Positions 52,196 through 62,739 of a DNA stretch of 64,000 nt are shown piece after piece. The position numbers were made by a program, and so were the translations under genes. Within the stretch, counting starts at the first letter, position 1. Every line of letters starts with the position of its first letter. This stretch comes from JAYRZB01 sp041916675 (GTDB lineage Bacteria > Pseudomonadota > Alphaproteobacteria > Rhizobiales > Devosiaceae). The stretch covers positions 124,001 through 188,000 of the forward strand of contig JAYRZB010000007.1 in the NCBI GenBank assembly GCA_041916675.1. Direction: 5' to 3'. Below the pieces are notes generated by a model. That model saw only the letters and a list, made by a program, of their open reading frames with translations, was not told where the DNA came from and made no database searches.

Positions 52196-53461
52196 ATGGC
52201 CCGTATCGTTATGAAGTTCGGCGGCACGTCGGTCGCCGATGTGGAACGCATCCGCCAGGCGGCACGTCACGTCAAGCGCGAGATCGATGCCGGCAATCAG
52301 GTTAGCGTGGTGGTGTCGGCCATGTCCGGGGCGACCAACCAGCTGGTGGCCTGGGCCAAGCAGGCCGCCCCGATCCACGATGCGCGCGAATATGATGCCG
52401 TCGTGGCCTCCGGCGAGCAGGTGACGGCCGGGCTGATGGCCATCGTGCTTTCGGAGATGGGCATTCCCTCGCGCTCGTTCTCGGGCTGGCAGGTGCCGAT
52501 TGAAACCGACGACGCCCACGGGGCGGCGCGCATCATGGCCATTCCGCCCGACAATCTGGTGTCGCGGATGCAAGAGGGCATCGTGCCGGTGATCACCGGT
52601 TTCCAGGGGATTTCGCCCAAGGGCCGGATCACGACGCTGGGGCGCGGCGGCTCGGATACCTCGGCGGTGGCGGTGGCGGCGGCAGTCAAGGCCGACCGCT
52701 GCGATATCTATACCGATGTCGACGGGGTCTATACCACCGATCCGCGCATCGTGCCCAAGGCGACGCGGATCAACAAGATCGCGTTCGAGGAAATGCTCGA
52801 AATGGCTTCGCTCGGCGCCAAGGTGCTGATGATCCGCTCGGTGGAGCTGGCCATGGCGCAGGGCGTGCGGCTGGTGGTGCGCTCGACATTTGATGACCCC
52901 GAAGCCCCGCAGGTGGGCCCGGATGGATTGCCCGGCGTGCCGGGTACGCTGGTTTGTGATGAGGATGAAATCGTGGAAAAGCAGATCGTTTCCGGTGTCA
53001 CGCTGGCGCGCGGCGAAGCCAAGATCACCCTGCGCGATGTCAAGGACAAGCCCGGGGTCGCCGCCGCGGTGTTTGGTGCACTGGCCGATGAGGCGATCGT
53101 TGTCGACATGATCGTCCAGAACATTTCGGACGACGGCAAGGTGACCGACATCACCTTTACCGTGCCCGATGGCGAATATGACAAGGCGATCGGTGCGATC
53201 AAGGCGGCGGGCGACCGCATCGAATATGCCAAGATTTCCGGCTCGCGCGGCGGGGCCAAGATTTCAGTGGTGGGCGTGGGCATGCGCAGCCATGCCGGGG
53301 TGGCGTCCTCGATGTTCAAGGCGCTGGCCGACAAGGGCATCAACATACAGCTGATTACCACTTCGGAAATCAAGACCTCGGTTCTGATCGAAGATGAATA
53401 TGCCGAGCTTGCGGTGCGGGCCCTCCATACGTATTACGGTCTGGACAGGAAAGACGCCTGA
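52196..53461 (+). CDS. lysC: Aspartate kinase
   Basis: First enzyme of the aspartate family, phosphorylating aspartate for lysine, threonine and methionine synthesis. It is 421 residues. The kinase starts ARIVMKFGGTSVADVERIRQ with the KFGGTS motif, RGGSDTSAVAVAAA and DVDGVYTTDPRI follow, and two ACT domains (from about residue 265) provide feedback control, with the second in VGMRSHAGVASSMFKALADKG. GGGA precedes ATG 52196. ptsP follows after 69 bases on the same strand. Confidence 0.96.
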   Translation: MARIVMKFGGTSVADVERIRQAARHVKREIDAGNQVSVVVSAMSGATNQLVAWAKQAAPIHDAREYDAVVASGEQVTAGLMAIVLSEMGIPSRSFSGWQVPIETDDAHGAARIMAIPPDNLVSRMQEGIVPVITGFQGISPKGRITTLGRGGSDTSAVAVAAAVKADRCDIYTDVDGVYTTDPRIVPKATRINKIAFEEMLEMASLGAKVLMIRSVELAMAQGVRLVVRSTFDDPEAPQVGPDGLPGVPGTLVCDEDEIVEKQIVSGVTLARGEAKITLRDVKDKPGVAAAVFGALADEAIVVDMIVQNISDDGKVTDITFTVPDGEYDKAIGAIKAAGDRIEYAKISGSRGGAKISVVGVGMRSHAGVASSMFKALADKGINIQLITTSEIKTSVLIEDEYAELAVRALHTYYGLDRKDA

Positions 53462-53530
53462 GCCGCACGCTTTGTGAGTCGTGTGGTTCAGCGCGGAGGG
53501 AGGTAGCCGGAACCGGCTGCCAAGAATCGC

Positions 53531-55798
53531 ATGGCCACAACGATCGGCGGTCCTCGCGTGCTGCTGCGGCAGCTGCGCGAAACCATGGCGGAGCCCCTGG
53601 GTTCGCAGGACCGCCTGGACAAGATCGTCCAGCTGATCGCCGACAATATGCGCGCCGATGTGTGCTCGTTCTACGTGCTGCGCGATGACGGCGCGCTTGA
53701 GCTCTTCGCCACGCGCGGGCTGAAAAAAGAATCCGTGCACATGACGACGCTGCGGCTCGGCGAGGGCCTGGTCGGTCTGATCGCGGCCGAGGCCGAACCG
53801 CTGAGCCTTGAAAGCGCCCCCGAGCACCCCGCCTTCGCCTATCGCCCGGAAACCGGTGAAGACCCGTTCAACGCCTTTCTCGGGGTGCCGGTGTTGCGCG
53901 CCGGGCAGACGCTGGGCGTGCTGGTGGTACAGAACCGCGACAAGCGCATTTATGGCGAGGACGAAACCGAGGCGCTTCTGACCACGGCAACAATCCTGGC
54001 CGAAATGATCGCCACTTCGGACTTCGATAACCTCGTCAAGCCCGGCTCGGATATCGACCTGCGGCGGCCGCGCACCTTTGCCGGTGTCGGCTTTACCGAT
54101 GGGGTGGCGCTGGGCCAGGTGGTGCTGCACGACCCGCGCGTGGTGGTAACCAATTTCATCGCCGAGGATATCGATGCCGAGAAGGCCCGGCTCGACCAGG
54201 CGCTGAAGACGATGCGCATGTCGATCGATGACATGCTCGACCACAATGACATGCAGCCGTCCTCGGATCATCGCGAGATTCTTGAGAGCTACCGCATGTT
54301 TGCCCATGACCGCGGGTGGGTCGATCGCATGACCGAGGCGATCAATAACGGGCTGACGGCGGAAGCGGCGGTGGAGCGGGTGCAGAACGACACCCGCGCC
54401 CGCATGATGCGGTCGACCGACCCCTATATCAAGGAACGCCTGCACGATCTCGACGACCTGGCCAACCGCCTGCTGCGGGTCTTGACCGGCGATCACAAGG
54501 CGCTGTTTGGCAAGGAACTGCCGGAGAACTCGATCCTGGTGGCCCGCAACATGGGGCCGGCGGACCTGCTCGAATATGATCGCACGCGCCTGCGCGGCGT
54601 GGTGCTCGAAGAGGGCGGGCCGACGGCGCATGTGGCCATCATTGCCCGCTCGCTGGGGCTGGTGGCGGTGGGGCAGGCCGAAAACATTGTTTCGATCTGC
54701 GAAGGCGGGGATGACATCATTATCGATGGCGCCGCCGGTATTGTGCACCTGCGCCCAACCCCGGAGGTCGAGCAGACCTATATCGACAAGGTGCGGCTTT
54801 CGGCCAAGCGCCGGGCCCATTATGCCGCACTGCGCGGCAAGCCATCGGTGACGCGCGATGGTGTTGCGATCACGCTTTTGCACAATTCGGGCCTGGTGGC
54901 CGACCTTCCCATGCTCGATGAGACGGGCGCGGCCGGGGTGGGGCTGTTCCGCACCGAACTGCAGTTCATGATCGCCAGCAAGCTGCCCAAGCTCAACGAC
55001 CAGATTGCGCTCTACAAGCAGGCCATCGACATCACCGGGGACCGGCCGCTGGTATTCCGCCTGCTCGACATCGGCGGGGACAAGGTGATCCCCTATATGC
55101 GCTCGGCGGTGGAAGAGAACCCGGCCATGGGCTGGCGCTCGCTGCGGCTGGCGCTCGACCGGCCGGGGCTGCTGCGCACCCAGATCCGGGCGCTGCTGAT
55201 GGCAGCCGACGGGCGGCCGCTCAAGATCCTGGTGCCCATGGTCACCGAGGCCTTCGAGTTCCGGCAGACGCGCGTTGTCCTCAACAAGGAAATCGAGCGG
55301 CTCAAGCGCCAGGGGCACAAGGTGCCGGTCAAGCTTGAACTGGGCGCCATGATCGAGGTGCCATCCCTGCTCTGGGAGCTGGACCAGCTGCTGCCCGAGG
55401 CGGACTTTGTCTCGATTGGTTCCAATGACCTGGTGATGTTCCTGACCGCATCGGACCGGGCCAATCCGCGCGTCTCCAAGAATTACGATCCGATCGCCGT
55501 GCCGCGCCTGCGGGCCCTGCGGCATATCGTTGACATGGCGGCGCGCTATGATGTGCCCCTGACCATGTGCGGGGAACTGGCGGGCAAGCCGATCGATGCG
55601 CTGGCGCTGATGGCGATCGGCATGACCCGGCTGTCGATGAGCCCGCCCTCGATCGGGCCGATCAAGGAAATGATCCTCGGGCTCGATCTCAAGCCGATCC
55701 AGGCCTCGGTGGCCGCCGCGCTGCTGGACGGAGCGAGCGGGGTGGGCATTCGCGCGCTGCTGCTCGACTGGGCCGGCCGCCAGGGCCTTTCGATTTAA
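53531..55798 (+). CDS. ptsP: Phosphoenolpyruvate--protein phosphotransferase (EI-Ntr)
   Basis: Enzyme I of the nitrogen-related PTS, which passes phosphate from PEP through NPr to the EIIA-Ntr regulator. It is 755 residues. An N-terminal GAF domain (residues about 10-155, CSFYVLRDDGALELFATRG) precedes the EI module. The phospho-histidine is in EEGGPTAHVAIIARSLG near residue 366, and the PEP barrel has GLFRTELQFMI, LDIGGDKVIPY and MCGELAGKP. No carbon-PTS enzymes are in the window. It is downstream of lysC, as in many relatives, and prfA follows after 24 bases. Confidence 0.95.
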   Translation: MATTIGGPRVLLRQLRETMAEPLGSQDRLDKIVQLIADNMRADVCSFYVLRDDGALELFATRGLKKESVHMTTLRLGEGLVGLIAAEAEPLSLESAPEHPAFAYRPETGEDPFNAFLGVPVLRAGQTLGVLVVQNRDKRIYGEDETEALLTTATILAEMIATSDFDNLVKPGSDIDLRRPRTFAGVGFTDGVALGQVVLHDPRVVVTNFIAEDIDAEKARLDQALKTMRMSIDDMLDHNDMQPSSDHREILESYRMFAHDRGWVDRMTEAINNGLTAEAAVERVQNDTRARMMRSTDPYIKERLHDLDDLANRLLRVLTGDHKALFGKELPENSILVARNMGPADLLEYDRTRLRGVVLEEGGPTAHVAIIARSLGLVAVGQAENIVSICEGGDDIIIDGAAGIVHLRPTPEVEQTYIDKVRLSAKRRAHYAALRGKPSVTRDGVAITLLHNSGLVADLPMLDETGAAGVGLFRTELQFMIASKLPKLNDQIALYKQAIDITGDRPLVFRLLDIGGDKVIPYMRSAVEENPAMGWRSLRLALDRPGLLRTQIRALLMAADGRPLKILVPMVTEAFEFRQTRVVLNKEIERLKRQGHKVPVKLELGAMIEVPSLLWELDQLLPEADFVSIGSNDLVMFLTASDRANPRVSKNYDPIAVPRLRALRHIVDMAARYDVPLTMCGELAGKPIDALALMAIGMTRLSMSPPSIGPIKEMILGLDLKPIQASVAAALLDGASGVGIRALLLDWAGRQGLSI

Positions 55799-55822
55799 CC
55801 GACCTTTTGCGGAACCGTATTC

Positions 55823-56899
55823 ATGGCATCTCTGCCTCGCGACAAGCTTGACGCTCTCGAACGCCGCTTTTCCAGCGTGGAGGCGGCGCTGTCTTCGGGC
55901 CCATCGGCGGACGAATATGTGCGGCTCTCGAAGGAATATGCCGAGCTCGAGCCGGTGGTGCGCCCGATCATGATCTACCAGAAGGCGCTGGCGGACATGG
56001 AGGCGGCGGTCGAGCTGGCAGGCTCGGACGACAGGGAAATGGCCGAGATGGCGCAGGCCGAGATCGCCGAACTCAAGCCAAAGCTCGAGCAGATGGAGCA
56101 GGATATCCGCATCCTTTTGCTGCCGCGCGACGAAGCCGACGCCAAGAACGTGATCATCGAAGTGCGGGCCGGAACCGGCGGCGATGAGGCGGCCCTGTTT
56201 GCCGGAGACCTGTTGCGCATGTACCAGCGCTATGCCGACCAGCATGGCTGGAAGCTGACGGTGATGGAAGAAAGCCCGGGCGAAATGGGCGGCTATAAGG
56301 AAGTGATCGCCAATATCGCCGGCAAGGGGGTTTATGCCCGCCTCAAGTTCGAAAGCGGGGTGCACCGGGTGCAGCGCGTGCCGGCCACCGAAGCCTCGGG
56401 GCGTATTCACACGTCGGCCGCAACGGTTGCGGTTTTGCCCGAGGTCGAGGAGATCGACATCGATATCAAGCCCGAGGATATCCGCATCGACACCATGCGC
56501 GCCTCGGGCGCGGGCGGCCAGCACGTGAATACCACCGATTCGGCGGTGCGCATTACCCACCTGCCCACCGGTATCATGGTGACCTCGGCCCAGAAGAGCC
56601 AGCACCAGAACCGGGCCCTGGCCATGCAGGTGCTGCGGGCCCGGCTTTATGAGCAGCAGCGGCACGAGCGCGACAGCGCCCGGTCCGAAGCGCGGCGCGA
56701 GCAGGTGGGGTCGGGCGACCGGTCGGAGCGCATCCGCACCTACAACTTCCCGCAGGGCCGGGTGACCGACCATCGGATCAACCTGACGCTCTACAAGCTC
56801 GACAAGGTGATGATCGGGGAAGCGCTCGACGAATTGATCGAATCCCTGATTGCCGACTTCCAGGCGAGCCAGCTGGCGGCCATGGAGCAGGCGCCCTGA
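55823..56899 (+). CDS. prfA: Peptide chain release factor 1
   Basis: Reads UAA and UAG stop codons. It is 358 residues. It has the RF1 PxT-type region and the catalytic loop SGAGGQHVNTTDSAVR (GGQ near residue 231), then QKSQHQNRALAMQVL and RIRTYNFPQGRVTDHRINLTLY. The ATG at 55823 gives the usual start. Its 3' end lies close to or overlaps the start of prmC, which methylates the glutamine of the GGQ loop. Confidence 0.97.
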   Translation: MASLPRDKLDALERRFSSVEAALSSGPSADEYVRLSKEYAELEPVVRPIMIYQKALADMEAAVELAGSDDREMAEMAQAEIAELKPKLEQMEQDIRILLLPRDEADAKNVIIEVRAGTGGDEAALFAGDLLRMYQRYADQHGWKLTVMEESPGEMGGYKEVIANIAGKGVYARLKFESGVHRVQRVPATEASGRIHTSAATVAVLPEVEEIDIDIKPEDIRIDTMRASGAGGQHVNTTDSAVRITHLPTGIMVTSAQKSQHQNRALAMQVLRARLYEQQRHERDSARSEARREQVGSGDRSERIRTYNFPQGRVTDHRINLTLYKLDKVMIGEALDELIESLIADFQASQLAAMEQAP

Positions 56900-56922
56900 T
56901 CCGGATCGGGCAGGCCTGGCGC

Positions 56923-57744
56923 GTGGTGCGCGACCGGTTTCGCGCCGCAGGCCTTGCAACCCCCGAGCTTGATGCCAAGCTTTTGGCCCAGGCCGCTTTT
57001 GGGCGCGATGCCATGGGCATGCTGGCGGACGAGAATGCGCCGGCCGATGCGGCCGCCCTGGCGGCGCTTGATGCGCTCGCCGCGCGGCGGCTGGCGGGCG
57101 AGCCGGTGGCGCGCATTCTGGGTGAACAGGAGTTTTATGGCCTCGACTTTGCCCTCGGGCCGGGCACGCTGGTGCCGCGGCCGGAAACCGAAATGCTGGT
57201 GGACGCCGCCATCGGGTTCTTGCGCGGTCGTAAGGGTACGCGATTGCTCGACCTGGGCACCGGGACCGGCTGCATTGCCATTGCGGCGCTGGCCAACCTG
57301 CCCGATGCGGTGGGGGTGGCGGTTGACCTCAACCCGGAGGCGCTGAAGGTGGCCACGGCCAACCGGGCGCGGCACGGGCTCGAGGGGCGGCTGGCCCTGC
57401 GCGAAGGCAGCTGGTTTGAGCCGGTGGCGGGCGAGCGCTTCGATCTGATTGTGTCGAACCCGCCCTATATCGAAAGCGCGGCGATTGCCGACCTGATGGT
57501 GGAGGTGCGCGGCTTTGATCCGCATCTGGCGCTCGATGGGGGCGCTGATGGGCTCGGGCCCTATCGGGTGATGGCGCAGGAGGGTTTGCGGCACCTGACG
57601 GAAGGCGGCATGCTGGCGCTTGAGATCGGGGCCGGGCAGGGGGTTGCGGTGAAAAACCTGCTGGTTGCGGCCGGTTTTGCCAATGTGCAAGTGGAAAACG
57701 ATCTGGCCGGACTTGATCGGATGGTGATTGCTCACCATCCTTGA
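56923..57744 (+). CDS. prmC: Release factor glutamine methyltransferase
   Basis: SAM-dependent N5-methylation of the GGQ glutamine of release factors. The ORF gives 273 residues. The SAM loop is LLDLGTGTGCIAIAALANLP and the catalytic NPPY is in LIVSNPPYIESAA. GTG 56923 is the first ordinary start, but the reading frame continues upstream with IRIGQAWR immediately before, which looks like the normal family N-terminus. A CTG at 56896, eight bases after GGAG and overlapping the prfA stop (CTGA), would be a better start if CTG can initiate. prfA-prmC pairing supports the function. Confidence 0.93.
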   Translation: MVRDRFRAAGLATPELDAKLLAQAAFGRDAMGMLADENAPADAAALAALDALAARRLAGEPVARILGEQEFYGLDFALGPGTLVPRPETEMLVDAAIGFLRGRKGTRLLDLGTGTGCIAIAALANLPDAVGVAVDLNPEALKVATANRARHGLEGRLALREGSWFEPVAGERFDLIVSNPPYIESAAIADLMVEVRGFDPHLALDGGADGLGPYRVMAQEGLRHLTEGGMLALEIGAGQGVAVKNLLVAAGFANVQVENDLAGLDRMVIAHHP

Positions 57745-58061
57745 AAACAGCAGGGCGGAAGGGATGGAGCATTTTCCGCTTGGAAAGCTGTGGCGAACAC
57801 GGTAGTTTCCAGTTGCTGTTGGTGGCGCAATGAGCGCCCCAAAGACAGTCACCCGCTCATTTGCGATGCATTTTGGCAGCGCGGCACCGGCAAGGAACCG
57901 GCCCGTCTTGATGATGCAAAAGTGGCATGTCCGGCAGCTTGCGGGATGCGAGAAATTCCGATCCGGCCTCTAGCGGCGCTCTCAGGGGCCGCAGCGTCCG
58001 GCGGCACAGGCGGTGAAAGACCGCGCGTAAGAACCATTTTCCCAACGCTTGAAGCGATCAG
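57745..58061. other. 317-base gap between prmC and the DUF4167 gene
   Basis: No ORF of plausible quality is seen on either strand. The stretch contains several short repeats of AAAGC and GGCGGC and a run ACCGGCAAGGAACCGGCCCG, but I cannot identify a promoter or a structured RNA with confidence. Its length is unusual for this compact region and an unannotated RNA or a long leader for the DUF4167 gene is possible. Confidence 0.4.
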
Positions 58062-58826
58062 ATGAGACCAGGACAGCAAAACCCGAATAACAAGAACCGG
58101 TCGCGCGGCCGGGGCAACAACAATAACAATAATGGCGGCCGCAAGCATCTGAACCCGCTGAGCCGGAACTTCGAGAGCAACGGCCCGGACGTGAAGGTGC
58201 GCGGCACCGCCGCCCATATCGCTGAAAAATACGTGCAGCTGGCGCGCGACGCGCAGGCCTCGGGCGACTCAGTGATGGCCGAGAACTATTTCCAGCATGC
58301 CGAGCATTATTTCCGCATTATCTCGGCGGCGCAGCCGCAGGGCATGATGCGGACGGACCAGTTTGGCCAGGACATGGAAGACGGGGACGAGGACGGCGAG
58401 GAAATCGTCGACGGCCTCGAACAGCATGCCCGCATTCCCGAAGAGGCCCAGCGCCAGGACCGCGAGCCGCGCCAGGATCGTGAACCCCGGCAGGACCGCG
58501 AACCCCGGGAAGACCGCCCGATGCGCGAAGACCGCCGTCCGCGCCGTGAGGACCGCCAGCCGCGCCTTGAGCGCCCGGCGTTTGTGGAAGCGGTGGCCGG
58601 TGAGGTACCGGCGGTGCCAGCCCCGGTGGAAGCCGAAGTTGCCCCTGCTCCTGATGCCGCCGCCGAAGTCGGTGAGGAGGGCGAAGCCCGCCGTCCGCGC
58701 CGTCCGCGCCGCCGCACCCGGCTGGCGCTGGAAGGCGAAGGTGATCCGGCCGGCGCCCCGCAGCCCGACCTCGGCGAACTGCCAGCCTTTATCACGGCGG
58801 GCGGCACGCCGACCGCGGCGGAGTAG
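58062..58826 (+). CDS. DUF4167 domain-containing protein
   Basis: A 254-residue, highly charged protein. The N-terminal domain is DUF4167: a basic, asparagine-rich start (NNNNNNGGRK), RNFESNGPDVKVRGTAAHIA, and EKYVQLARDAQASGDSVMAE then NYFQHAEHYFRII, together about 95 residues. The remainder is disordered and low complexity, with tandem QDREP-type repeats (about residues 130-150) and acidic/basic stretches (RRPRRPRRRTR). This suggests RNA binding, but the role is unknown. It starts directly after the long gap and ends before a terminator. Position between prmC and clpB is conserved in Hyphomicrobiales. Confidence 0.9.
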   Translation: MRPGQQNPNNKNRSRGRGNNNNNNGGRKHLNPLSRNFESNGPDVKVRGTAAHIAEKYVQLARDAQASGDSVMAENYFQHAEHYFRIISAAQPQGMMRTDQFGQDMEDGDEDGEEIVDGLEQHARIPEEAQRQDREPRQDREPRQDREPREDRPMREDRRPRREDRQPRLERPAFVEAVAGEVPAVPAPVEAEVAPAPDAAAEVGEEGEARRPRRPRRRTRLALEGEGDPAGAPQPDLGELPAFITAGGTPTAAE

Positions 58827-58855
58827 GGCCAGCGCCTAGCACCAAGAGAATCTGA

Positions 58856-58885
58856 GGCCGGGAGCGATCCCGGCCTTTTGTTTTT
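58856..58885 (+). terminator. Rho-independent terminator after the DUF4167 gene
   Basis: GGCCGGGA at 58856-58863 pairs with TCCCGGCC at 58868-58875 over loop GCGA, followed by TTTTGTTTTTG. It separates the DUF4167 gene from clpB. Confidence 0.95.
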
Positions 58886-59020
58886 GCCAAGCGCACCTAT
58901 ATCGAAGGCAAGAGGGGCAGCGCCGCTGAGCGGGCGCCCCAAGGGCCGGTAGCAACCGGCATTTCGGCGACTGGTGCCGTGCCTTTCGGGCGGGCCAGCG
59001 TGCGGCAAAGGAGAGTTGGC

Positions 59021-61630
<2,610 letters not shown>

Positions 61631-61636
61631 TTGCTG

Positions 61637-61663
61637 GGGCGGGCCATGGGCCCGCCCTTTTCT
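61637..61663 (+). terminator. Rho-independent terminator after clpB
   Basis: GGGCGGGCC at 61637-61645 pairs with GGCCCGCCC at 61649-61657 over loop ATG, followed by TTTTCT. It begins six bases after the clpB stop. Confidence 0.9.
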
Positions 61664-61688
61664 CATGCCAGCGGCCGCGTTAAGGGGA

Positions 61689-61733
61689 TTGCCAGAAGAT
61701 TTTGGCTGCGCTAACTTAGAACAAATAGAGAAC
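61689..61733 (+). promoter_or_regulatory. Promoter with a LexA (SOS) box at the transcription start
   Basis: TTGCCA at 61689-61694, a 17-base spacer and TAACTT at 61712-61717 form a promoter. GAAC at 61719-61722 and GAAC at 61730-61733 with seven bases between match the alphaproteobacterial LexA box GAAC-N7-GAAC. The box covers the predicted start site and ends six bases before the ATG at 61740. Confidence 0.8.
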
Positions 61734-61739
61734 AAAATC

Positions 61740-62153
61740 ATGAAGACGCACACGACCAACTATTTCAACACCCTGATCGAAATTGCCCCGGATTGTCCGG
61801 TGGCTGAAGGCAGCGTGCCGCCCAAGCCGGGCACGGTGGCGGCCATGCAGTATGAAAAGCTGATGGCGGCGCCCTATACGCGCACCAGCGATGACCTGAT
61901 CTTTGAAGTGTTCGCCGAGCGCAGCGGCATCGACAAGGCCGAGTGGCCCGCGGCGCGGGCCGCGTTCTTTTCCAAGGGCCAGCCCTGCCTGCGCAGTTCG
62001 CCGCTGGTCAAGACCTATGGCTGGGGCGTGCATCACGATGCCGAGGGACGGGTGGCGCTCTTTGGGGCGGAGACGGCGCAATATCACGACATGATCGAAA
62101 ACGAGGCCATCGCCAAGACCCCGGGCATGCGCTCGGCCCGGGCGGGCAAATAG
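61740..62153 (+). CDS. DUF6157 family protein under a LexA box
   Basis: A 137-residue soluble protein with the DUF6157 start KTHTTNYFNTLIEIAPDCPV, then EVFAERSGIDKAEW and SSPLVKTYGWGVHHDAEGRVALFG. No catalytic motif or membrane segment is evident. ATG 61740 is the natural start and the SOS box ends six bases upstream, so the leader is very short or absent. This promoter arrangement suggests induction by DNA damage. The VOC gene begins 12 bases after its stop and could be in the same transcript. The protein's molecular role is unknown. Confidence 0.83.
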   Translation: MKTHTTNYFNTLIEIAPDCPVAEGSVPPKPGTVAAMQYEKLMAAPYTRTSDDLIFEVFAERSGIDKAEWPAARAAFFSKGQPCLRSSPLVKTYGWGVHHDAEGRVALFGAETAQYHDMIENEAIAKTPGMRSARAGK

Positions 62154-62165
62154 CAGGAGCAGGCT

Positions 62166-62513
62166 TTGGGCCAGACCTACCAGATCGACTATCTCGAGTT
62201 TCCCTCGGCCAACGGGGCGGCGAGCAAGAGCTTTTTCGAAGAGGCTTTTGGCTGGCGCTTTACCGCTTATGGCCCGCTCTATACGGGGATCGACGATGCC
62301 GGAATCGCTGCCGGCATTGACGCCGATGCCGGGCGCAGCGGTGCGCCGCTGGCCATTGTGCGGACCAATGATCTGGTGGAGGCCGAACGCAGGGTGCTGG
62401 CGGCCGGTGGTGCGATCACCCGTCCCGCGTTTGATTTCCCCGGCGGGCGACGCTTCCATTTCCGCGAGCCGGGCGGCAATGAAATGGCGGTCTGGGTGGA
62501 GGTGAAGGGGTAA
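62166..62513 (+). CDS. VOC family protein (small)
   Basis: A 115-residue VOC domain protein. It has DYLEFPSANGAASKSFFEEAFGW as the first module, split between strand and helix, and FHFREPGGNEMAVWVE with the DPxGN-like EPGGN motif at the end. The TTG at 62166 follows AGGAG, with a spacer of about 6 bases. Its position right after the DUF6157 gene makes co-regulation by the upstream SOS box possible. The substrate is unknown. Confidence 0.82.
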   Translation: MGQTYQIDYLEFPSANGAASKSFFEEAFGWRFTAYGPLYTGIDDAGIAAGIDADAGRSGAPLAIVRTNDLVEAERRVLAAGGAITRPAFDFPGGRRFHFREPGGNEMAVWVEVKG

Positions 62514-62601
62514 GCGCGATGGTAGCAAAACCGGCTTTGCGGCGGAGAAGATAGCCGCGGTGGGGGGCCTGGGGTTCAGTGTGCGAAGGAAGTGCCTAAC
62601 T

Positions 62602-62652
62602 CACCCCCACCTTGATCCTCCCCCTGCCAGGGGGAAGATCAAGGTGGGGGTG
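62602..62652. repeat. Intergenic palindromic repeat
   Basis: CACCCCCACCTTGATC at 62602-62617 and GATCAAGGTGGGGGTG at 62637-62652 are perfect reverse complements. Inside, CCCCCT at 62620-62625 pairs with AGGGGG at 62629-62634 around GCC. The composite 51-base hairpin resembles the small palindromic elements repeated in many alphaproteobacterial genomes. It lies between the VOC gene and the MFS transporter. Confidence 0.8.
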
Positions 62653-62739
62653 CGGCGCGCTCCAATTAAACAGTCCCCCGCAAGAGGGAGGGAGACACGC
62701 AGGTGGCGCGGGGCTGGGATGCCCGATAGGATTGAGGCT

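Noticed and set aside
53264..56959. 1231-residue open frame on the minus strand opposite lysC-ptsP-prfA
   Set aside because: It has a repetitive H/R/G/D-rich composition and no family features, and lies opposite three well-identified genes; it is a GC-rich shadow frame.
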